Shown: positions 36,028 to 47,241, counted from the first letter of the stretch. The stretch: 64,000 nt of DNA from Rhizobium deserti (GCF_004358025.1 NZ_SMTL01000002.1:992001-1056000); one strand, 5' to 3'. Program-made: numbers and translations. The notes: a model not told the origin generated them from the letters alone.

Positions 36028-38325
36028 CTATTTCTTCTTGAGCGCTTCCGCGAAGGCTGCACCAAAAGCGCCCTGCGATGAGCTCTTGTCCGTGTTGGCG
36101 AACTTCGGGTTAACCGGCTTGCCACGATCGGCTGTCCGCGAAACCGGGGCGGCCTCACCGCCGTCCTTGCGCATGGTCAGCGCGATGCGCTTGCGCTTGA
36201 CGTCAACTTCGACGACCCGAACCTTCACCACGTCGCCCGCTTTCACCACTTCATGCGAATCCTTGATGAAGCGGTCGGCCAGTTGCGACACATGCACAAG
36301 CCCATCCTGGTGGACGCCGATGTCCACAAAGGCGCCGAAGGCAGCCACATTGGTCACCGTGCCTTCGAGCATCATTCCCGGCTTCAAATCGCTGATCTCG
36401 TCGATGCCTTCCGCGAAAGTCGCGGTCTTGAAGCTCGGGCGCGGGTCGCGGCCCGGCTTTTCGAGTTCGGAAATGATATCCTTCACCGTCGGCAGACCGA
36501 AATGCTCGTCGATGAACTGGCGCGGGTCGAGCGCCTTCAAGGCGGCACTGTCGCCCATCAACGAACGCAGGTCGCGCCCGCATGCGGCCACGATCTTCTT
36601 GGCGATCCCATAGGCTTCCGGGTGAACGGCGGATGCATCGAGAGGCTCCTTGCCGTTTGGAATCCTCAGGAAGCCGGCTGCCTGTTCGAAGGTGCGGTTG
36701 CCGAGACGCGCCACCTTCAAGAGCTCCTTGCGGCTCTGGAACGGGCCGTTCTGGTCGCGATGGGTCACAATGGCTTCGGCAATCGAGCGGCTCAGGCCGG
36801 AAACCCGCGCGAGCAGCGGAGCGGAGGCCATGTTGAGGTCAACGCCGACAGCATTCACGGCATCCTCCACTACCGCGTCCAGTGAGCGGGACAGCTTGTT
36901 CTGATCGACGTCATGCTGGTACTGGCCGACGCCGATCGACTTCGGCTCGATCTTCACCAGTTCCGCCAGAGGATCCTGAAGGCGCCGGGCAATCGAAACG
37001 GCACCACGGAGCGACACGTCGAGACCGGGGAATTCTTGAGCCGCAGCTTCGGAAGCGGAATAGACCGAGGCTCCGGCTTCGGAAACGATGACTTTGGTGG
37101 GCTTCTGCCCCGGCAAGTTGGCCAGCATGTCGGCCACCAGCTTCTCCGTTTCGCGGCTGCCGGTGCCATTGCCGATGGCGATCAGCTCGACATTGTGTTT
37201 GCGCACCAGCGATGCAAGTTCGGTCTGGCTGCCATGGATATCGTTCCTGGGCTGGAACGGATAAACGGTCGAGGTTTCCAGAAGCTTGCCCGTACCATCG
37301 ACCACTGCGACCTTGACGCCGGTGCGGATACCGGGGTCGAGGCCCATGGTGGTGCGCGATCCCGCAGGTGCGGCGAGCAGCAGATCCTTGAGGTTGCGGG
37401 CGAAAACGTGGATCGCTTCTTCCTCGGCCCGCTCGCGCAGTTCGCGCATCAGATCCAGCGACAGCGACACGGACAGCTTGACGCGCCAGGTCCAGCCGGC
37501 CGCTTCCATCAGCCAGCGATCGGCGGCGCCGCGATCCCTGATCTCAAAGGCGGCAGCAATGATCCGCTGGGCCGGCTTGATCGGTGACGGGTCATCCTGA
37601 TCGACCTCGATGTTGAGCGTCAGGAATTCCTCGTTCCAGCCGCGCAGCATGGCCAGTGCCCGATGACCGGCTACCTTTGCCCAGCGTTCGGAGTGGTCGA
37701 AATAATCGGAGAACTTGGCGCCGGCCTCCTGTTTGCCATCGACGACCTTGGCCTTCAGCACAGCCCCGTTTCTCATATGCTGGCGCAGCTTGCCGAGCAG
37801 GTCGGCATTTTCGGAAATGGTTTCGGCGACGATATCGCGGGCGCCGTCCAGCGCTGTCTTGATGTCGGTAACGTCGCCGGTGACGTAGGCCTGCGCAAGC
37901 TTGGCGGGATCGGCTGCGCGATCCGCCCAAATCGCTTCGGCGAGCGGACCAAGGCCCCGTTCCCGGGCGATTTCTGCACGGGTGCGGCGTTTCGGCTTGT
38001 ACGGCAGATAAAGGTCTTCCAGTTCGGCCTTGGTGGTCGCCTTGCGGATTCTGGCAGCCAGCTCGTCGGTCATCCTCCCCTGGCCTTGGATGGAGTCGAC
38101 GATGGAAGAACGCCGCGCCTCCAGTTCGCGCAGATAAACGAGCCGCTCCGACAGATTGCGCAGCTGCGTATCATCGAGCCCGCCTGTCACTTCCTTGCGG
38201 TAGCGGGCGATGAAGGGCACGGTCGCACCCTCGTCGATCAGCCCGATGGCAGCCGCAGCCTGCTCCGGGCGGGCGTTGATCTCGGCAGCGATTGCGGCGG
38301 CAAGGAAGCGGATATCGGCGGCCAT
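36028..38325 (-). CDS. tex: Tex-family RNA-binding transcription accessory protein
   Basis: Tex, 765 residues, a cytoplasmic nucleic-acid-binding protein conserved across bacteria. Regions in order: the N-terminal helical domain with [41 protein letters not shown], a YqgF-like domain around [21 protein letters not shown], helix-hairpin-helix motifs in [17 protein letters not shown], and a C-terminal S1 domain ([30 protein letters not shown]). The start at 38325 gives [10 protein letters not shown]; adjacent ATG 38328 would be too close to the GAGGA site. Precise function is still debated in the literature. Confidence 0.95.
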   Translation of the reverse strand: MAADIRFLAAAIAAEINARPEQAAAAIGLIDEGATVPFIARYRKEVTGGLDDTQLRNLSERLVYLRELEARRSSIVDSIQGQGRMTDELAARIRKATTKAELEDLYLPYKPKRRTRAEIARERGLGPLAEAIWADRAADPAKLAQAYVTGDVTDIKTALDGARDIVAETISENADLLGKLRQHMRNGAVLKAKVVDGKQEAGAKFSDYFDHSERWAKVAGHRALAMLRGWNEEFLTLNIEVDQDDPSPIKPAQRIIAAAFEIRDRGAADRWLMEAAGWTWRVKLSVSLSLDLMRELRERAEEEAIHVFARNLKDLLLAAPAGSRTTMGLDPGIRTGVKVAVVDGTGKLLETSTVYPFQPRNDIHGSQTELASLVRKHNVELIAIGNGTGSRETEKLVADMLANLPGQKPTKVIVSEAGASVYSASEAAAQEFPGLDVSLRGAVSIARRLQDPLAELVKIEPKSIGVGQYQHDVDQNKLSRSLDAVVEDAVNAVGVDLNMASAPLLARVSGLSRSIAEAIVTHRDQNGPFQSRKELLKVARLGNRTFEQAAGFLRIPNGKEPLDASAVHPEAYGIAKKIVAACGRDLRSLMGDSAALKALDPRQFIDEHFGLPTVKDIISELEKPGRDPRPSFKTATFAEGIDEISDLKPGMMLEGTVTNVAAFGAFVDIGVHQDGLVHVSQLADRFIKDSHEVVKAGDVVKVRVVEVDVKRKRIALTMRKDGGEAAPVSRTADRGKPVNPKFANTDKSSSQGAFGAAFAEALKKK

Positions 38326-38545
38326 CATGTCCTCGTTCAAATCGGAGGCGCGACCATAGTCAAACTTTGCGGCAAGGCAACAGCGTGCCGCCCGGTTCCA
38401 CAAGCTGGGCTTGGCATGTTTCGTTTCAGGATCTCCTAAGGCGGTTGTTAACCCCAGAGCAGTGGATAAAGACGTGACAGCTTCTCGGATTTGATGCCCC
38501 ACCTATAATCCCGGTGCCGAATGACACGGCAGCATGGAGGTATGA

Positions 38546-38752
38546 ATGCCTAAGAAGATCGCCCAGGTGCTGGCTGCAGACGATGCAGTCGGCTCCGAGG
38601 AGCTGGAAGCTGCAATTTTCTATCTCAGCCGAAAGCTGCAGGAGGCCGAATTCAGAAACGAACCAGTGCCTTTTTTATCCTACCGTAATAAAGTTATATT
38701 TGAGACGACTTTGAAATTGCGCCGCGCCGCGAAGGCGACTGAGGGCGTTTGA
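38546..38752 (+). CDS. Small conserved-looking protein, unknown function
   Basis: 68 residues, predicted to be two helices (KIAQVLAADDAVGSEELEAAIFYLSRKLQEAEF and VIFETTLKLRRAAKA), no signal or membrane segment, no recognised family. It has a good ribosome site (GGAGGT, then ATGA) before ATG 38546. It is divergent from tex and 131 bp upstream of purD, whose leader starts after it. A real gene is likely from the ribosome site and composition, but no function can be offered. Confidence 0.6.
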   Translation: MPKKIAQVLAADDAVGSEELEAAIFYLSRKLQEAEFRNEPVPFLSYRNKVIFETTLKLRRAAKATEGV

Positions 38753-38796
38753 TGAACCCGCGGGCCGGCTTGTTGAAGTGCGGCACCCGGATCACC

Positions 38797-38877
38797 TTAA
38801 GCGAGGGGTAAGAAGGGCGCGGGCCTTGACCTTTCGGGTCCCTCGCCTTAACCGCCGGAAAGCTATGAAAGCGAGGG
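38797..38877 (+). promoter_or_regulatory. purD leader with mutually exclusive stems
   Basis: Three blocks occur in order: GCGAGGG (38801-38807), CCCTCGC (38840-38846) and GCGAGGG (38871-38877). The middle block can pair with the first, extended by TTAA/TTAA flanks across one bulged base, or with the third, which contains the GAGGG ribosome site of purD. The arrangement is that of an on/off switch for translation; a ligand or factor is unknown. Pairings were found by eye. Confidence 0.5.
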
Positions 38878-38883
38878 CGGCAT

Positions 38884-40170
38884 ATGAAGGTTCTGTTGAT
38901 AGGCTCGGGCGGGCGCGAACATGCGCTGGCATGGAAACTGGCTCAGTCGCCACTCTTGACGAAGCTTTATGCTGCCCCCGGCAATCCCGGCATTGCCGAG
39001 CATGCAGAACTCCTGCCTTTGGACATAGACGATCAGGCTGCCATTCTCGACGTCTGCAAGGCGCAAGCCATCGACTTCGTGGTGGTCGGGCCGGAAGGAC
39101 CGCTGGTCGCCGGCCTTGCCGATCTGTTGCGCAGCAACGGCGTAACCGTTTTCGGCCCTTCCAAGGCTGCAGCGCAGTTAGAAGGCTCCAAGGGTTTCAC
39201 CAAGGATATCTGCGCCCGCTACGGAATTCCCACTGGTGCTTACAAGCGCTTTACCTCTGCCGATGAGGCCAAGGCCTATGTGAGCGAGCAAGGCGCACCG
39301 ATCGTCGTCAAGGCAGACGGACTGGCGGCCGGCAAAGGCGTGACGGTCGCTATGACCGTAGAGGAAGCCCTGGCCGCTATCGACGATTGCTTCGATGGCG
39401 CCTTCGGCAGCGCCGGCGCTGAAGTGGTGGTGGAGGCTTTTCTTGACGGGGAGGAAGCCAGCTTCTTCTGCCTATCGGATGGCAAGACGGCTCTCGCGCT
39501 TGCCACTGCGCAGGACCATAAGCGCGTCGGCGACGGCGATACGGGCCCCAATACGGGCGGCATGGGCGCTTATTCACCTGCCCCGGTCATGACGCCGGAC
39601 ATGGTGGAGCGCACCATAAAGGAGATCATTGAGCCGACGATCCGTGGCATGGCCGAAAGCGGCTTTCCGTTCACGGGCGTCTTCTTCGCCGGATTGATGA
39701 TCACCGCCAAGGGACCCGAACTGATCGAGTACAACGTCCGTTTCGGCGATCCTGAATGCCAGGTTCTGATGATGCGGCTGAAAAGCGACCTGCTTCAGCT
39801 TCTTTATGCGGCTGCCACCGGCTCTCTCGATCAGGTCTCCGCCGAATGGAGCGATGAGGTGGCACTGACGGTGGTCATGGCGTCGAAAGGCTATCCGGAG
39901 CCGTATGAAAAGGCGACCCCGATTGCAGATCTGCCGGACACGGCTGCAGGCGAAAAGATCTTCCATGCCGGCACGACGCTGCAGAACGGCCTGCTGGTCG
40001 CAACCGGCGGGCGCGTGCTGAGCGTGACGGCAACGGGCCAGTCCGCAGGCGAGGCAAAGGCCGCCGCCTATCGGCTCGTCGACCAGGTAACCTGGGACAA
40101 CGGCTTTTGCCGGCGGGACATCGGCTGGCGGGCCGTCGAGCGCGAGCAGGCCGCCAGCCGTCAGGGTTGA
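38884..40170 (+). CDS. purD: Phosphoribosylamine-glycine ligase
   Basis: PurD, 428 residues, joins glycine to phosphoribosylamine with ATP in purine synthesis. The N-terminal [23 protein letters not shown] is diagnostic; the ATP-grasp region contains [35 protein letters not shown] and [32 protein letters not shown] gives metal-binding residues. Length is standard. The ribosome site GAGGG (38873-38877) lies six bases before ATG 38884 and can be masked by an upstream complementary block. Confidence 0.97.
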   Translation: MKVLLIGSGGREHALAWKLAQSPLLTKLYAAPGNPGIAEHAELLPLDIDDQAAILDVCKAQAIDFVVVGPEGPLVAGLADLLRSNGVTVFGPSKAAAQLEGSKGFTKDICARYGIPTGAYKRFTSADEAKAYVSEQGAPIVVKADGLAAGKGVTVAMTVEEALAAIDDCFDGAFGSAGAEVVVEAFLDGEEASFFCLSDGKTALALATAQDHKRVGDGDTGPNTGGMGAYSPAPVMTPDMVERTIKEIIEPTIRGMAESGFPFTGVFFAGLMITAKGPELIEYNVRFGDPECQVLMMRLKSDLLQLLYAAATGSLDQVSAEWSDEVALTVVMASKGYPEPYEKATPIADLPDTAAGEKIFHAGTTLQNGLLVATGGRVLSVTATGQSAGEAKAAAYRLVDQVTWDNGFCRRDIGWRAVEREQAASRQG

Positions 40171-40249
40171 TTCAATATTTACCAATTCTCCTGACGGGAT
40201 GGAAACGAAGCGAAGCTAGGATGAACCGCGATAATCGTGGAGTCCGGTA

Positions 40250-40750
40250 ATGCGTCTCGTTCTGACCACAGCTCTGGTGCTGATAAGCGGCACCGCCTTC
40301 GGCTCATCCATCACTGTCATGGGCGGGACGGCGGTGCCGAGCCCGAGCCTCGTCGAGAAACACTGCTCCGACTGCCAAGCCGGTGCGCCGAAGGCCGATA
40401 CGTCGAGCTATCACGTTCCGGTTCTGAAATCCGGGACGCAAAAAATGGAGATCGTCGAAATCAACGGCGAAAAAAGGCTGGCCCGCACCGAGGCATGGCT
40501 CGGCGGGTCGCCCGTCATTCATGTCAGCAAGCTGCCCGAATGGCTGAAGAACGACAAGGCAATTGCCACGCTCTCGCCCTCCTCCGACGGCTCCACGGAA
40601 ACGGGAATAGAGGCTGTAATCGCGCCGGGCGACGGCATTGACCTTGAAGCCACAACCAGCGCCCTGCAGGCACCAGAGATTGCCCAGGCAGCCGCGCCGA
40701 CGCCACTGGCGCTGACAAACTTCGAATTGCGGCTGCCCAACGGCAACTAG
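40250..40750 (+). CDS. Exported protein with CxxC motif (possibly HPE1-like)
   Basis: 166 residues with a signal peptide (MRLVLTTALVLISGTAFG). The mature protein carries HCSDCQAG, a CxxC pair, then a beta-rich region around HVPVLKSGTQKMEIVEINGEKRLARTEAWLGGSP and an Ala/Pro-rich tail. It resembles proteins labelled plant virulence effector HPE1-like in rhizobial genomes, but I am not certain and that label does not establish a function. It stands alone between purD (80 bp) and the chemotaxis receptor gene. Confidence 0.65.
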   Translation: MRLVLTTALVLISGTAFGSSITVMGGTAVPSPSLVEKHCSDCQAGAPKADTSSYHVPVLKSGTQKMEIVEINGEKRLARTEAWLGGSPVIHVSKLPEWLKNDKAIATLSPSSDGSTETGIEAVIAPGDGIDLEATTSALQAPEIAQAAAPTPLALTNFELRLPNGN

Positions 40751-41020
40751 ATTAGGGCCTGCTTACTAACGTCTTCGTGGCGTTCTCAAAAGAAGCTCCG
40801 CAGAAGATGCAGAGCACCCAAGAAATGACGGACGGTTTCTTTACCGTCGCACAGTAGTTGCGCGGCATTATTTAAATTTTCCTTCAAATATTATTGTCAT
40901 TGTTTCGGCGGATGCGATGACCAGCATCCGTCCAGGCGCAGGATGCGCTTCTCCCCACAAATCTGTCCCGCTTCAACTCTCAGTTCGAGAGGTTCGGCTG
41001 GCTATACCTTTGAGTCGAAG

Positions 41021-42859
41021 ATGAAGAACCTCAAGATCTCACAGCAGCTTGTGCTGCTGGTATCGGCGCTGATTGTCGGCTTTGCCGTCGTTACCTATTT
41101 CGAACTGCAATCCGCGACACGAGCCATCTATGCCGAACGGTATGGCATGCTGAGGACGCAGGTGGAGTCCGGTCTCGGCATTCTCAAGAAGTTCCAGCAG
41201 CGTGAAGCGGCCGGCGAACTGACCCGTGAAGACGCCCAGAAGCAGGCTTTCGCCGTCGTCGCCTCCATGAGCTTTCAGCCGGACGGCTATCTCTTTGCCT
41301 ATGACTATGATGTGATCATGCGCCTGCATCCCGACCCCAAGAAGGTCGGCGAGCCTGGCAAGGGCAAGGCGGACTCTGCAGGGAAGCTGTTTCGAGACGA
41401 GATGGTCGCGGTGGGCAAAGCCGGGGGCGGTGTTGTCAACTACTACAGCAGCAGCAAGCCGGGACTGCCTGAAGGGGATTACCTGAAGACATCCTATGCC
41501 AAGGCTTTCGAGCCCTGGCAGATCGTGCTCGCCACCGGCGTCTACATGGACGATCTGCAGGCCGAGATCCGCCAGATGATCCTGCGCGCGGTCGGTACCG
41601 GTGTCCTCATCCTGGCCCTCACCCTTGTTGCCGCCTATTTCGTGATCCGCGGCATTACCAAGCCTCTCGCTGCCATCCACAAGTCGCTGCAGGCCGTTGC
41701 GGACGAGGATGTGGCCATCAAGATCCCGCATACGGGCATGTCGAACGAAATCGGCATGATGGCCAAGGCGACCCAGGCTCTGCAGGAAAAAATCCGCGAA
41801 AGACATGCCATGTCCGAGCGCGAAGCGAGCCAGAACCAGGCAATTGAGCGCGAGCGCCGGCAAAATCAGGACATGCAACAGCAGGAAGCGGCGGCGCAGG
41901 CCCATGTCGTGGCCGCTATCGGCCACGCACTGGAAACCTTGGCGACGGGTGACCTGACCGTCCGCTGCGATGATCTCGGCCCACGCTACGAAGAATTGCG
42001 CCACAACTTCAACGAGGCAATCTCGCATCTCGAAGCGGCCATGTCCAAGGTCAATGCCAAGGGTCTGGACATCGGCGGCTCCAAGGAAGAAATCCGCCGC
42101 GCATCCAACGAACTGTCGCAGCGCACCGAGCGCCAGGCGGCCAATCTGGAAGAAACCTCGGCAGCGCTCGACGAGCTTGCCGTCGCTGTTCGCCATACGG
42201 CAGAAGGTGCCCACGAGGCGGCCCAGCGGGTTACGTCCGTCAGCACCGAAGCGACGCGGTCGGACGAGATCGTGGCGCAGGCCATCCAAGCCATGGGTGG
42301 TATTGAGCATTCTTCCGGCGAAATCTCCAAGATCATCGGCGTCATCGACGAAATCGCCTTCCAGACCAATCTTCTGGCGCTGAATGCCGGCGTCGAGGCC
42401 GCCCGTGCCGGCGAATCCGGCAAGGGCTTTGCTGTCGTGGCGCAGGAGGTGCGCGAGCTTGCGCAGCGATCAGCCGCCGCAGCCAAGGAAATCAAGGACC
42501 AGATCGCCCGCTCCTCGGGCCAGGTCCAGAACGGCGTCCGTCTGGTCGGCGAGGCCGGCGAAGCGCTGAAGCGTATCTCCAGCCAGGTGCGTGCCGCCAG
42601 CGACATCGTCGGCAAGATCGCCCATTCCGCGTCCGAGCAAGATACGACGCTTCGCTCGATTTCCTCTTCGCTGAACCAGCTCGACGCCGCCACCCAGCAC
42701 AATGCTGCCATGGCGGAGGAAACGACCGCTTCCGCAGAGGCTCTGGCGACGGATACGGACGAATTGCTCAACTTGATCCGCAGCTTCCGGGTCGGCAACC
42801 AGGGTCAGGACGCTGGCGAGCTTCACCACATGGCGCACAAGATGCGCAGGGCGAGCTAA
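41021..42859 (+). CDS. Methyl-accepting chemotaxis protein with single Cache domain
   Basis: A chemoreceptor of 612 residues. A membrane segment at about 8-28 is followed by a periplasmic sCache_2-type sensor (about 30-185; MSFQPDGYLFAYDYDVIMRLHPDPKKVG, WQIVLATGVYMDDL), a second membrane segment (about 190-212), a HAMP region with ITKPLAAIHKSLQAVAD, a second HAMP-like stretch (LETLATGDLTVRCDD) and the signalling hairpin tip IGVIDEIAFQTNLLALNAGVEAARAGE. It relays ligand binding to CheA. The start ATG 41021 is chosen because 26 upstream in-frame codons lack hydrophobic or family character. The 270-bp region before it is AT-rich around 40870-40900, a likely promoter. Confidence 0.93.
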   Translation: MKNLKISQQLVLLVSALIVGFAVVTYFELQSATRAIYAERYGMLRTQVESGLGILKKFQQREAAGELTREDAQKQAFAVVASMSFQPDGYLFAYDYDVIMRLHPDPKKVGEPGKGKADSAGKLFRDEMVAVGKAGGGVVNYYSSSKPGLPEGDYLKTSYAKAFEPWQIVLATGVYMDDLQAEIRQMILRAVGTGVLILALTLVAAYFVIRGITKPLAAIHKSLQAVADEDVAIKIPHTGMSNEIGMMAKATQALQEKIRERHAMSEREASQNQAIERERRQNQDMQQQEAAAQAHVVAAIGHALETLATGDLTVRCDDLGPRYEELRHNFNEAISHLEAAMSKVNAKGLDIGGSKEEIRRASNELSQRTERQAANLEETSAALDELAVAVRHTAEGAHEAAQRVTSVSTEATRSDEIVAQAIQAMGGIEHSSGEISKIIGVIDEIAFQTNLLALNAGVEAARAGESGKGFAVVAQEVRELAQRSAAAAKEIKDQIARSSGQVQNGVRLVGEAGEALKRISSQVRAASDIVGKIAHSASEQDTTLRSISSSLNQLDAATQHNAAMAEETTASAEALATDTDELLNLIRSFRVGNQGQDAGELHHMAHKMRRAS

Positions 42860-42891
42860 CGGCAAAAGCACAACACGCGGGGGCGGGTGGG

Positions 42892-42922
42892 AGCCGTCGG
42901 ATCGAAAGATCCGGCGGCTTTT
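42892..42922 (+). terminator. Intrinsic terminator after the chemoreceptor gene
   Basis: AGCCGTCGGATC (42892-42903), loop GAAA, GATCCGGCGGCT (42908-42919) with one G-T wobble, followed by TTTT. The stem also lies just beyond the convergent glyS stop. Confidence 0.87.
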
Positions 42923-42932
42923 CCATAAAAAC

Positions 42933-45218
42933 TTAGGACACAATCCTAGAGAAATCGGCCACTGTGCCGGTCGCTTCACGGATCGCCTTGAGCAAGGCCA
43001 GGCGGTTGGCGCGAATGACCACGTCTTCGTCATTGACGAGCACGTCTTCGAAAAAGCGATCTACCGGCGCGCGCAGCTTCGACAGCGCTTCCATGGCTGA
43101 CCGGAAGTCCTCCTTGCCGATCGCAGCGGAGGCTTCCCTGGAAGCGGCGGTGATGGCTGCCCAAAGCGTTTTTTCCGCGTCCAGCCTCAGCAGTTCATCC
43201 GAAACGCCGTCGGCAACGACCGTGCCCTTCTTCTCCTCGGCAGCCAGCAGCTGCACGGCGCGCTTCGTGCCGGCGAGCAGGTTCCTGCCGTCTTCGGAGG
43301 TGATGAATGCCGTCAGCGCTTCAGCCCGTCGGGCGACCATCAGCAGGTCGTCTGCTTCGGATGTCAGAACCGCATCGATGATGTCGTGCCGAGCACCAAG
43401 ATCCCGCAGATAGACCTTCAGGCGGTCGTGGAAGAAGGCGAGCAGATCGGCAGCAATCTGCGGCTCGACGGACACCACCGGGAAGGTTTCGTTGATATAG
43501 CTGTTGTCCGAAAGCGCCTGAGCGACCTGCCCTTCCTCGTCCGAAGACGACACGACCGGAGCAGCCTGCCGATCAGGCATGGCCTGGGCGAACACATCGA
43601 GAAGGTTCAGCCTCACCCGCCGCTCCAGCAGGATGCGCACGACCCCGAGCGCCGCACGCCGCAAGGCATAAGGATCCTTTGAGCCGGTCGGTTTTTCGTC
43701 GATCGCCCAGAAGCCGACGAGCGTGTCGAGTTTGTCGGCGAGCGCCACCGTCAGCGAAACCCTGTCCGTCGGCACTATGTCCGTCGGGCCCTGCGGCTTC
43801 CAGTGTTCCTCGACGGCGGCAGCAACAGAGGCATCCTCGCCCTGAAGCAGCGCATAGCGGCGACCCATCTGCCCTTGCAGTTCCGGGAATTCACCCACCG
43901 CTTCCGTGCGTAGATCCGCCTTGGCCAGCACGGCAGCCCGATCCACCAGAGCGGCATCGGCGCCGACGAGCGGGGCGAGCTTTGCCGCCAGGGCGCGAAT
44001 GCGCGAAACACGTTTGCCCTGGCTGCCGAGCTTGGCATGGAATGTGACGTTCAGCGCGTCGAGCTTGGCCATGCGCTGGTCGAGCGGCTTTGCAAGGTCG
44101 AGGCCAAATCTCTGCGCAGCGTCTTGCAGGGTTTCGAGATCCGGCAGGTTGCCCTGATCCCGCGTCCAGAAATGCTTGGCGTCGGACAGACGGGCACGTA
44201 CGACCTTGCCGTTGCCGTGGATGATTTCCTTGCCGCCGTCCTTGGCCTCGATATTCGAGATGAGGATGAAGCGGTTGGATAGCCCCTCCTGCGCACCCTG
44301 CGGCCGGGTCACGAAGCATTTCTGATTGGTCTTGATGGTCAGCCGGATGATTTCGGCCGGAATTTCCAGGTATTCCGGCTCGAACTCGCCGATCAGCACA
44401 TGCGGCCATTCGACGAGGCCGGACACTTCCTCCAACAGGCCTTCGTCTTCCACCAGATCAAGCCCATTGGCGAAAGCGAGATCGCGCGCGTCGTGAAGGA
44501 TCATGTCCTTGCGCCGGTCGGCGTCGAGCATGACCTTCGCTTTGTCCAGGCTCGAGACATAGTCATCGAAACGGCGCACGGTGATGGCTACCGGCGCATG
44601 GAAACGGTGGCCATAGGTGACGTTGCCGGCCGTCAGTCCGTCGATCTCGAACGGGATGACCTGAGTCTCGTCATGTTCGGGACCGAACACGCAGACGATC
44701 GACTGAAGCGGCCGCACCCAGCGCAGGCTCTCTGAGCCCTGGCCTTCTATGCCGCCGAAGCTCGTGCCTTTCGGCATGGAGGCGGCTCCCCAGCGCATCG
44801 GCTTCGGCCAAGGGAAATTGCGGATGATGCCCGGCATGACATCGGCAATGATGCTTTCGGCTGCACGTCCGGGCCTGGAGATCACGGCGACGTAGAAATC
44901 ACCCTTTTTCGGATCGCTGACGACCGTTGCTTCGGAGGCGGAAGATAGCCCGGCCTTGCGCAGGAAACCGGCTACCGCCTGTTCCGGAGCCTTGGTGGAA
45001 GGACCCTTGATTTCCTCGCGCTGGTCGGCGGAGCGGGCCACCAGGCCGCGGATGTCGAGCGTCAGGCGTCGCGGCGTCCAATATTCGCGCGCCCCCTCAT
45101 AGGTCAGACCGGCTTCCACCAGCGCGTCGGTGACGAGCTTTTTCAGGTCTCCTGCGGCCTTGCGCTGCATGCGGGCCGGGATTTCCTCCGAGCGGAGTTC
45201 AAGAAGCAGATCAGGCAT
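42933..45218 (-). CDS. glyS: Glycyl-tRNA synthetase beta subunit
   Basis: GlyS, 761 residues, the tRNA-binding beta subunit of the alpha2-beta2 glycyl-tRNA synthetase. The N-terminus [18 protein letters not shown] and the [21 protein letters not shown] and FVTRPQGA segments are typical; the C-terminal half carries HD-like and anticodon-binding regions ([10 protein letters not shown]). The start 45218 is set by the family N-terminus. It is the last gene of glyQ-lemA-DUF2207-glyS, all on the minus strand, so synthesis of the two subunits is separated by two membrane-protein genes. Confidence 0.96.
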   Translation of the reverse strand: MPDLLLELRSEEIPARMQRKAAGDLKKLVTDALVEAGLTYEGAREYWTPRRLTLDIRGLVARSADQREEIKGPSTKAPEQAVAGFLRKAGLSSASEATVVSDPKKGDFYVAVISRPGRAAESIIADVMPGIIRNFPWPKPMRWGAASMPKGTSFGGIEGQGSESLRWVRPLQSIVCVFGPEHDETQVIPFEIDGLTAGNVTYGHRFHAPVAITVRRFDDYVSSLDKAKVMLDADRRKDMILHDARDLAFANGLDLVEDEGLLEEVSGLVEWPHVLIGEFEPEYLEIPAEIIRLTIKTNQKCFVTRPQGAQEGLSNRFILISNIEAKDGGKEIIHGNGKVVRARLSDAKHFWTRDQGNLPDLETLQDAAQRFGLDLAKPLDQRMAKLDALNVTFHAKLGSQGKRVSRIRALAAKLAPLVGADAALVDRAAVLAKADLRTEAVGEFPELQGQMGRRYALLQGEDASVAAAVEEHWKPQGPTDIVPTDRVSLTVALADKLDTLVGFWAIDEKPTGSKDPYALRRAALGVVRILLERRVRLNLLDVFAQAMPDRQAAPVVSSSDEEGQVAQALSDNSYINETFPVVSVEPQIAADLLAFFHDRLKVYLRDLGARHDIIDAVLTSEADDLLMVARRAEALTAFITSEDGRNLLAGTKRAVQLLAAEEKKGTVVADGVSDELLRLDAEKTLWAAITAASREASAAIGKEDFRSAMEALSKLRAPVDRFFEDVLVNDEDVVIRANRLALLKAIREATGTVADFSRIVS

Positions 45219-45302
45219 GATGATATCTTTGCTTTCAGGACCAAGTCGCGGCGGACTTAGCAAGCCAGGCAGCAAAAGTCACGAGCCGGATTGGCGAAAG
45301 GC

Positions 45303-47228
45303 TCACCATCCGCCGCCACCTCCGCCGCCTCCACCGCCGCCGGACGAACCGCCGGAGAATCCCGACGAGGAGGGTGAAGAGCTCGGTGGCGGCGTAGGTA
45401 TGGTCGAGGCGATGGTAGACGCCATGGAAGACGAGAAGCCGCCAATGCGCTCGCCGAAGCCGCCGTAATTGCCGTGATACCAGGAAGGTTGGTAGGAGGC
45501 TGCAGCGGCCCCCGCAGCAGCTGTGGCAAGCCAGGTCTCGAAGGACCGGCTCCAGGGCTTTTCGAGGCCGAGCGCTACCGCATAAGGCAGCAGCTTTTCG
45601 AAATGCTGTGGCGACATGGTCGGCGCCCCGGCCATGTTCATCCGGTCCTTTTCAGCCAGATCAAGGTAGATCTTCAGGCCCTCGATGCCATCCATCAGCT
45701 TGCGGCCGAGCGGCGTCGGCGCACTCATCAGGAAGAAGAACACGGCGTTGATCAGGACGATGCCGCCTACCGCCACCAGAACCGGCCAATGATCGCCTCC
45801 CGTCAGTTCCGATAGCATAGCGACCAGGATGGTCGACAGGATCGACAGCGCCACCAGCCCGATCAAGCCGAAAACCACGGCCGCCGCAATTCTTGAAAAC
45901 AGCGAGCGTCCGCGCCGGAAGCTCTTGGCGAAGCCGACCGCCAGGAAAGCGAAGACGACGGCAAAGAAAGCCGGCACGATCAGCACCACCATCAGGTCCG
46001 GCTCCAGATTGCCAAACACCAGGATGGCAGCGATCACTGCAAGGCTCACGACCACGCCGCCGATGATGTAGCCGATATTCGCCTTGTAATATTTGCCGCG
46101 ATGTTCCCTTTCGATCGACTGGCGGAAGCTCGCGCCGACGCTCTGCACGCGGCTGCCATTGGCCTTGTCGATGACGAGTGTGTCTGCCGGACCAATCGCG
46201 GCGAGCAGCGCGTCTTGCCCTGCAGACAGGCTTTTTGCATCCACCTTCTTTTCGGTTCGGCGGATGGTGATCGAGTTCTGCAGGTCGTCGAGTACCACAT
46301 AGCCCCTGACCGCCAGATCGAGCGCACTTGCAGCCAAGGCGGTCCAGCCTTCGCCGGAAAACCCCTTGTTGTCGATATAGTTGACCAAGGCCGGCGATAT
46401 GCCCTCCGGTGGATCCCAGCGCGGGACGACCACGCCACCTTGCGGATCACGGCCGACCTTCGTCCAGTTGCGGCCGTAGTAGAGCCCGACGAGAACCAGT
46501 CCGCCGAGACCAAGGATTGCCGCCATGTGATCGCGCCACCACCAGGCACGCTGCTGTTCGGCCGAGGGCGGCGCGACGGCGCCTTTCGGAATGCCTATGA
46601 CAATGGTCAAGCCTTCCTGCTCCGCAAGTGGCCTCGTCGTGGCGAAGGTTGCCGTATCGCCATTTCCCGACATGCGGGCGTTCTGGTCGGTCGACCCGAC
46701 CGGACCGGTGAAGGCCGCCACCTTGACGACCTGCGCCTCGTCCGGAAGCGTCACGCGGGCCGAGGCCCGAGCAATCCGGAACTGCCAGCCATTGCCGGTG
46801 GCATTCCAGTAAAGCTCGTCGTGATCGTCAAAATAGCGGATCTGGCGGCTCGTCTTGTAGGTGAAGACGTAAGTATGCTCGCCGTCGTCCAGCAGAACAT
46901 CCGCCGATCCCGCATAGATCCTGATCCCGCCGGTTACCGCCTCCGTGTGCCACGGCTCATCCTCGCCATCGCGGGTGACGGAAACCATCTCGAAATCGAC
47001 CCTCACCGTGCGGCCGCTTTCGTCCTGCATGGTCAAAGGAAAATCGCGGAAAATACCCCGTTTGATCCTGTCGCCTTCAGCATTGACGCTTATGGTTTCC
47101 GAGACTGTCAGCTCACCGCTTCCGGCAACCGCAACCTCGGAATGGTAGGAGCGGATATATTCCTCGGCAACGGCTGGAAGCGCCGCGGAAAAGGCGAGGA
47201 GAAGCGCAAGCGCGAAACGGATCAGCAT
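45303..47228 (-). CDS. DUF2207 membrane protein with polyglycine tail
   Basis: 641 residues. A signal peptide (MLIRFALALLLAFSAALPAVA) leads into an extracytoplasmic DUF2207 domain (YIRSYHSEVAVAGSGELTVSETI onward), then a membrane segment near 250-270, two or more hydrophobic hairpins around 400-520, and a C-terminal tail of Ser/Pro and then about a dozen glycines. Proteins of this architecture commonly neighbour LemA, as here (13 bp apart). The function is unknown. The start at 47228 is set by the signal peptide; earlier in-frame codons lie in the lemA end region. Confidence 0.87.
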   Translation of the reverse strand: MLIRFALALLLAFSAALPAVAEEYIRSYHSEVAVAGSGELTVSETISVNAEGDRIKRGIFRDFPLTMQDESGRTVRVDFEMVSVTRDGEDEPWHTEAVTGGIRIYAGSADVLLDDGEHTYVFTYKTSRQIRYFDDHDELYWNATGNGWQFRIARASARVTLPDEAQVVKVAAFTGPVGSTDQNARMSGNGDTATFATTRPLAEQEGLTIVIGIPKGAVAPPSAEQQRAWWWRDHMAAILGLGGLVLVGLYYGRNWTKVGRDPQGGVVVPRWDPPEGISPALVNYIDNKGFSGEGWTALAASALDLAVRGYVVLDDLQNSITIRRTEKKVDAKSLSAGQDALLAAIGPADTLVIDKANGSRVQSVGASFRQSIEREHRGKYYKANIGYIIGGVVVSLAVIAAILVFGNLEPDLMVVLIVPAFFAVVFAFLAVGFAKSFRRGRSLFSRIAAAVVFGLIGLVALSILSTILVAMLSELTGGDHWPVLVAVGGIVLINAVFFFLMSAPTPLGRKLMDGIEGLKIYLDLAEKDRMNMAGAPTMSPQHFEKLLPYAVALGLEKPWSRSFETWLATAAAGAAAASYQPSWYHGNYGGFGERIGGFSSSMASTIASTIPTPPPSSSPSSSGFSGGSSGGGGGGGGGGGW

Positions 47229-47241
47229 GGGACGCGCCGTT

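Noticed and set aside
40911..40940. GGATGC/GCATCC inverted repeat upstream of the chemoreceptor
   Set aside because: Six-base arms with an eight-base spacer are short enough to occur by chance and no other evidence marks it as a site.
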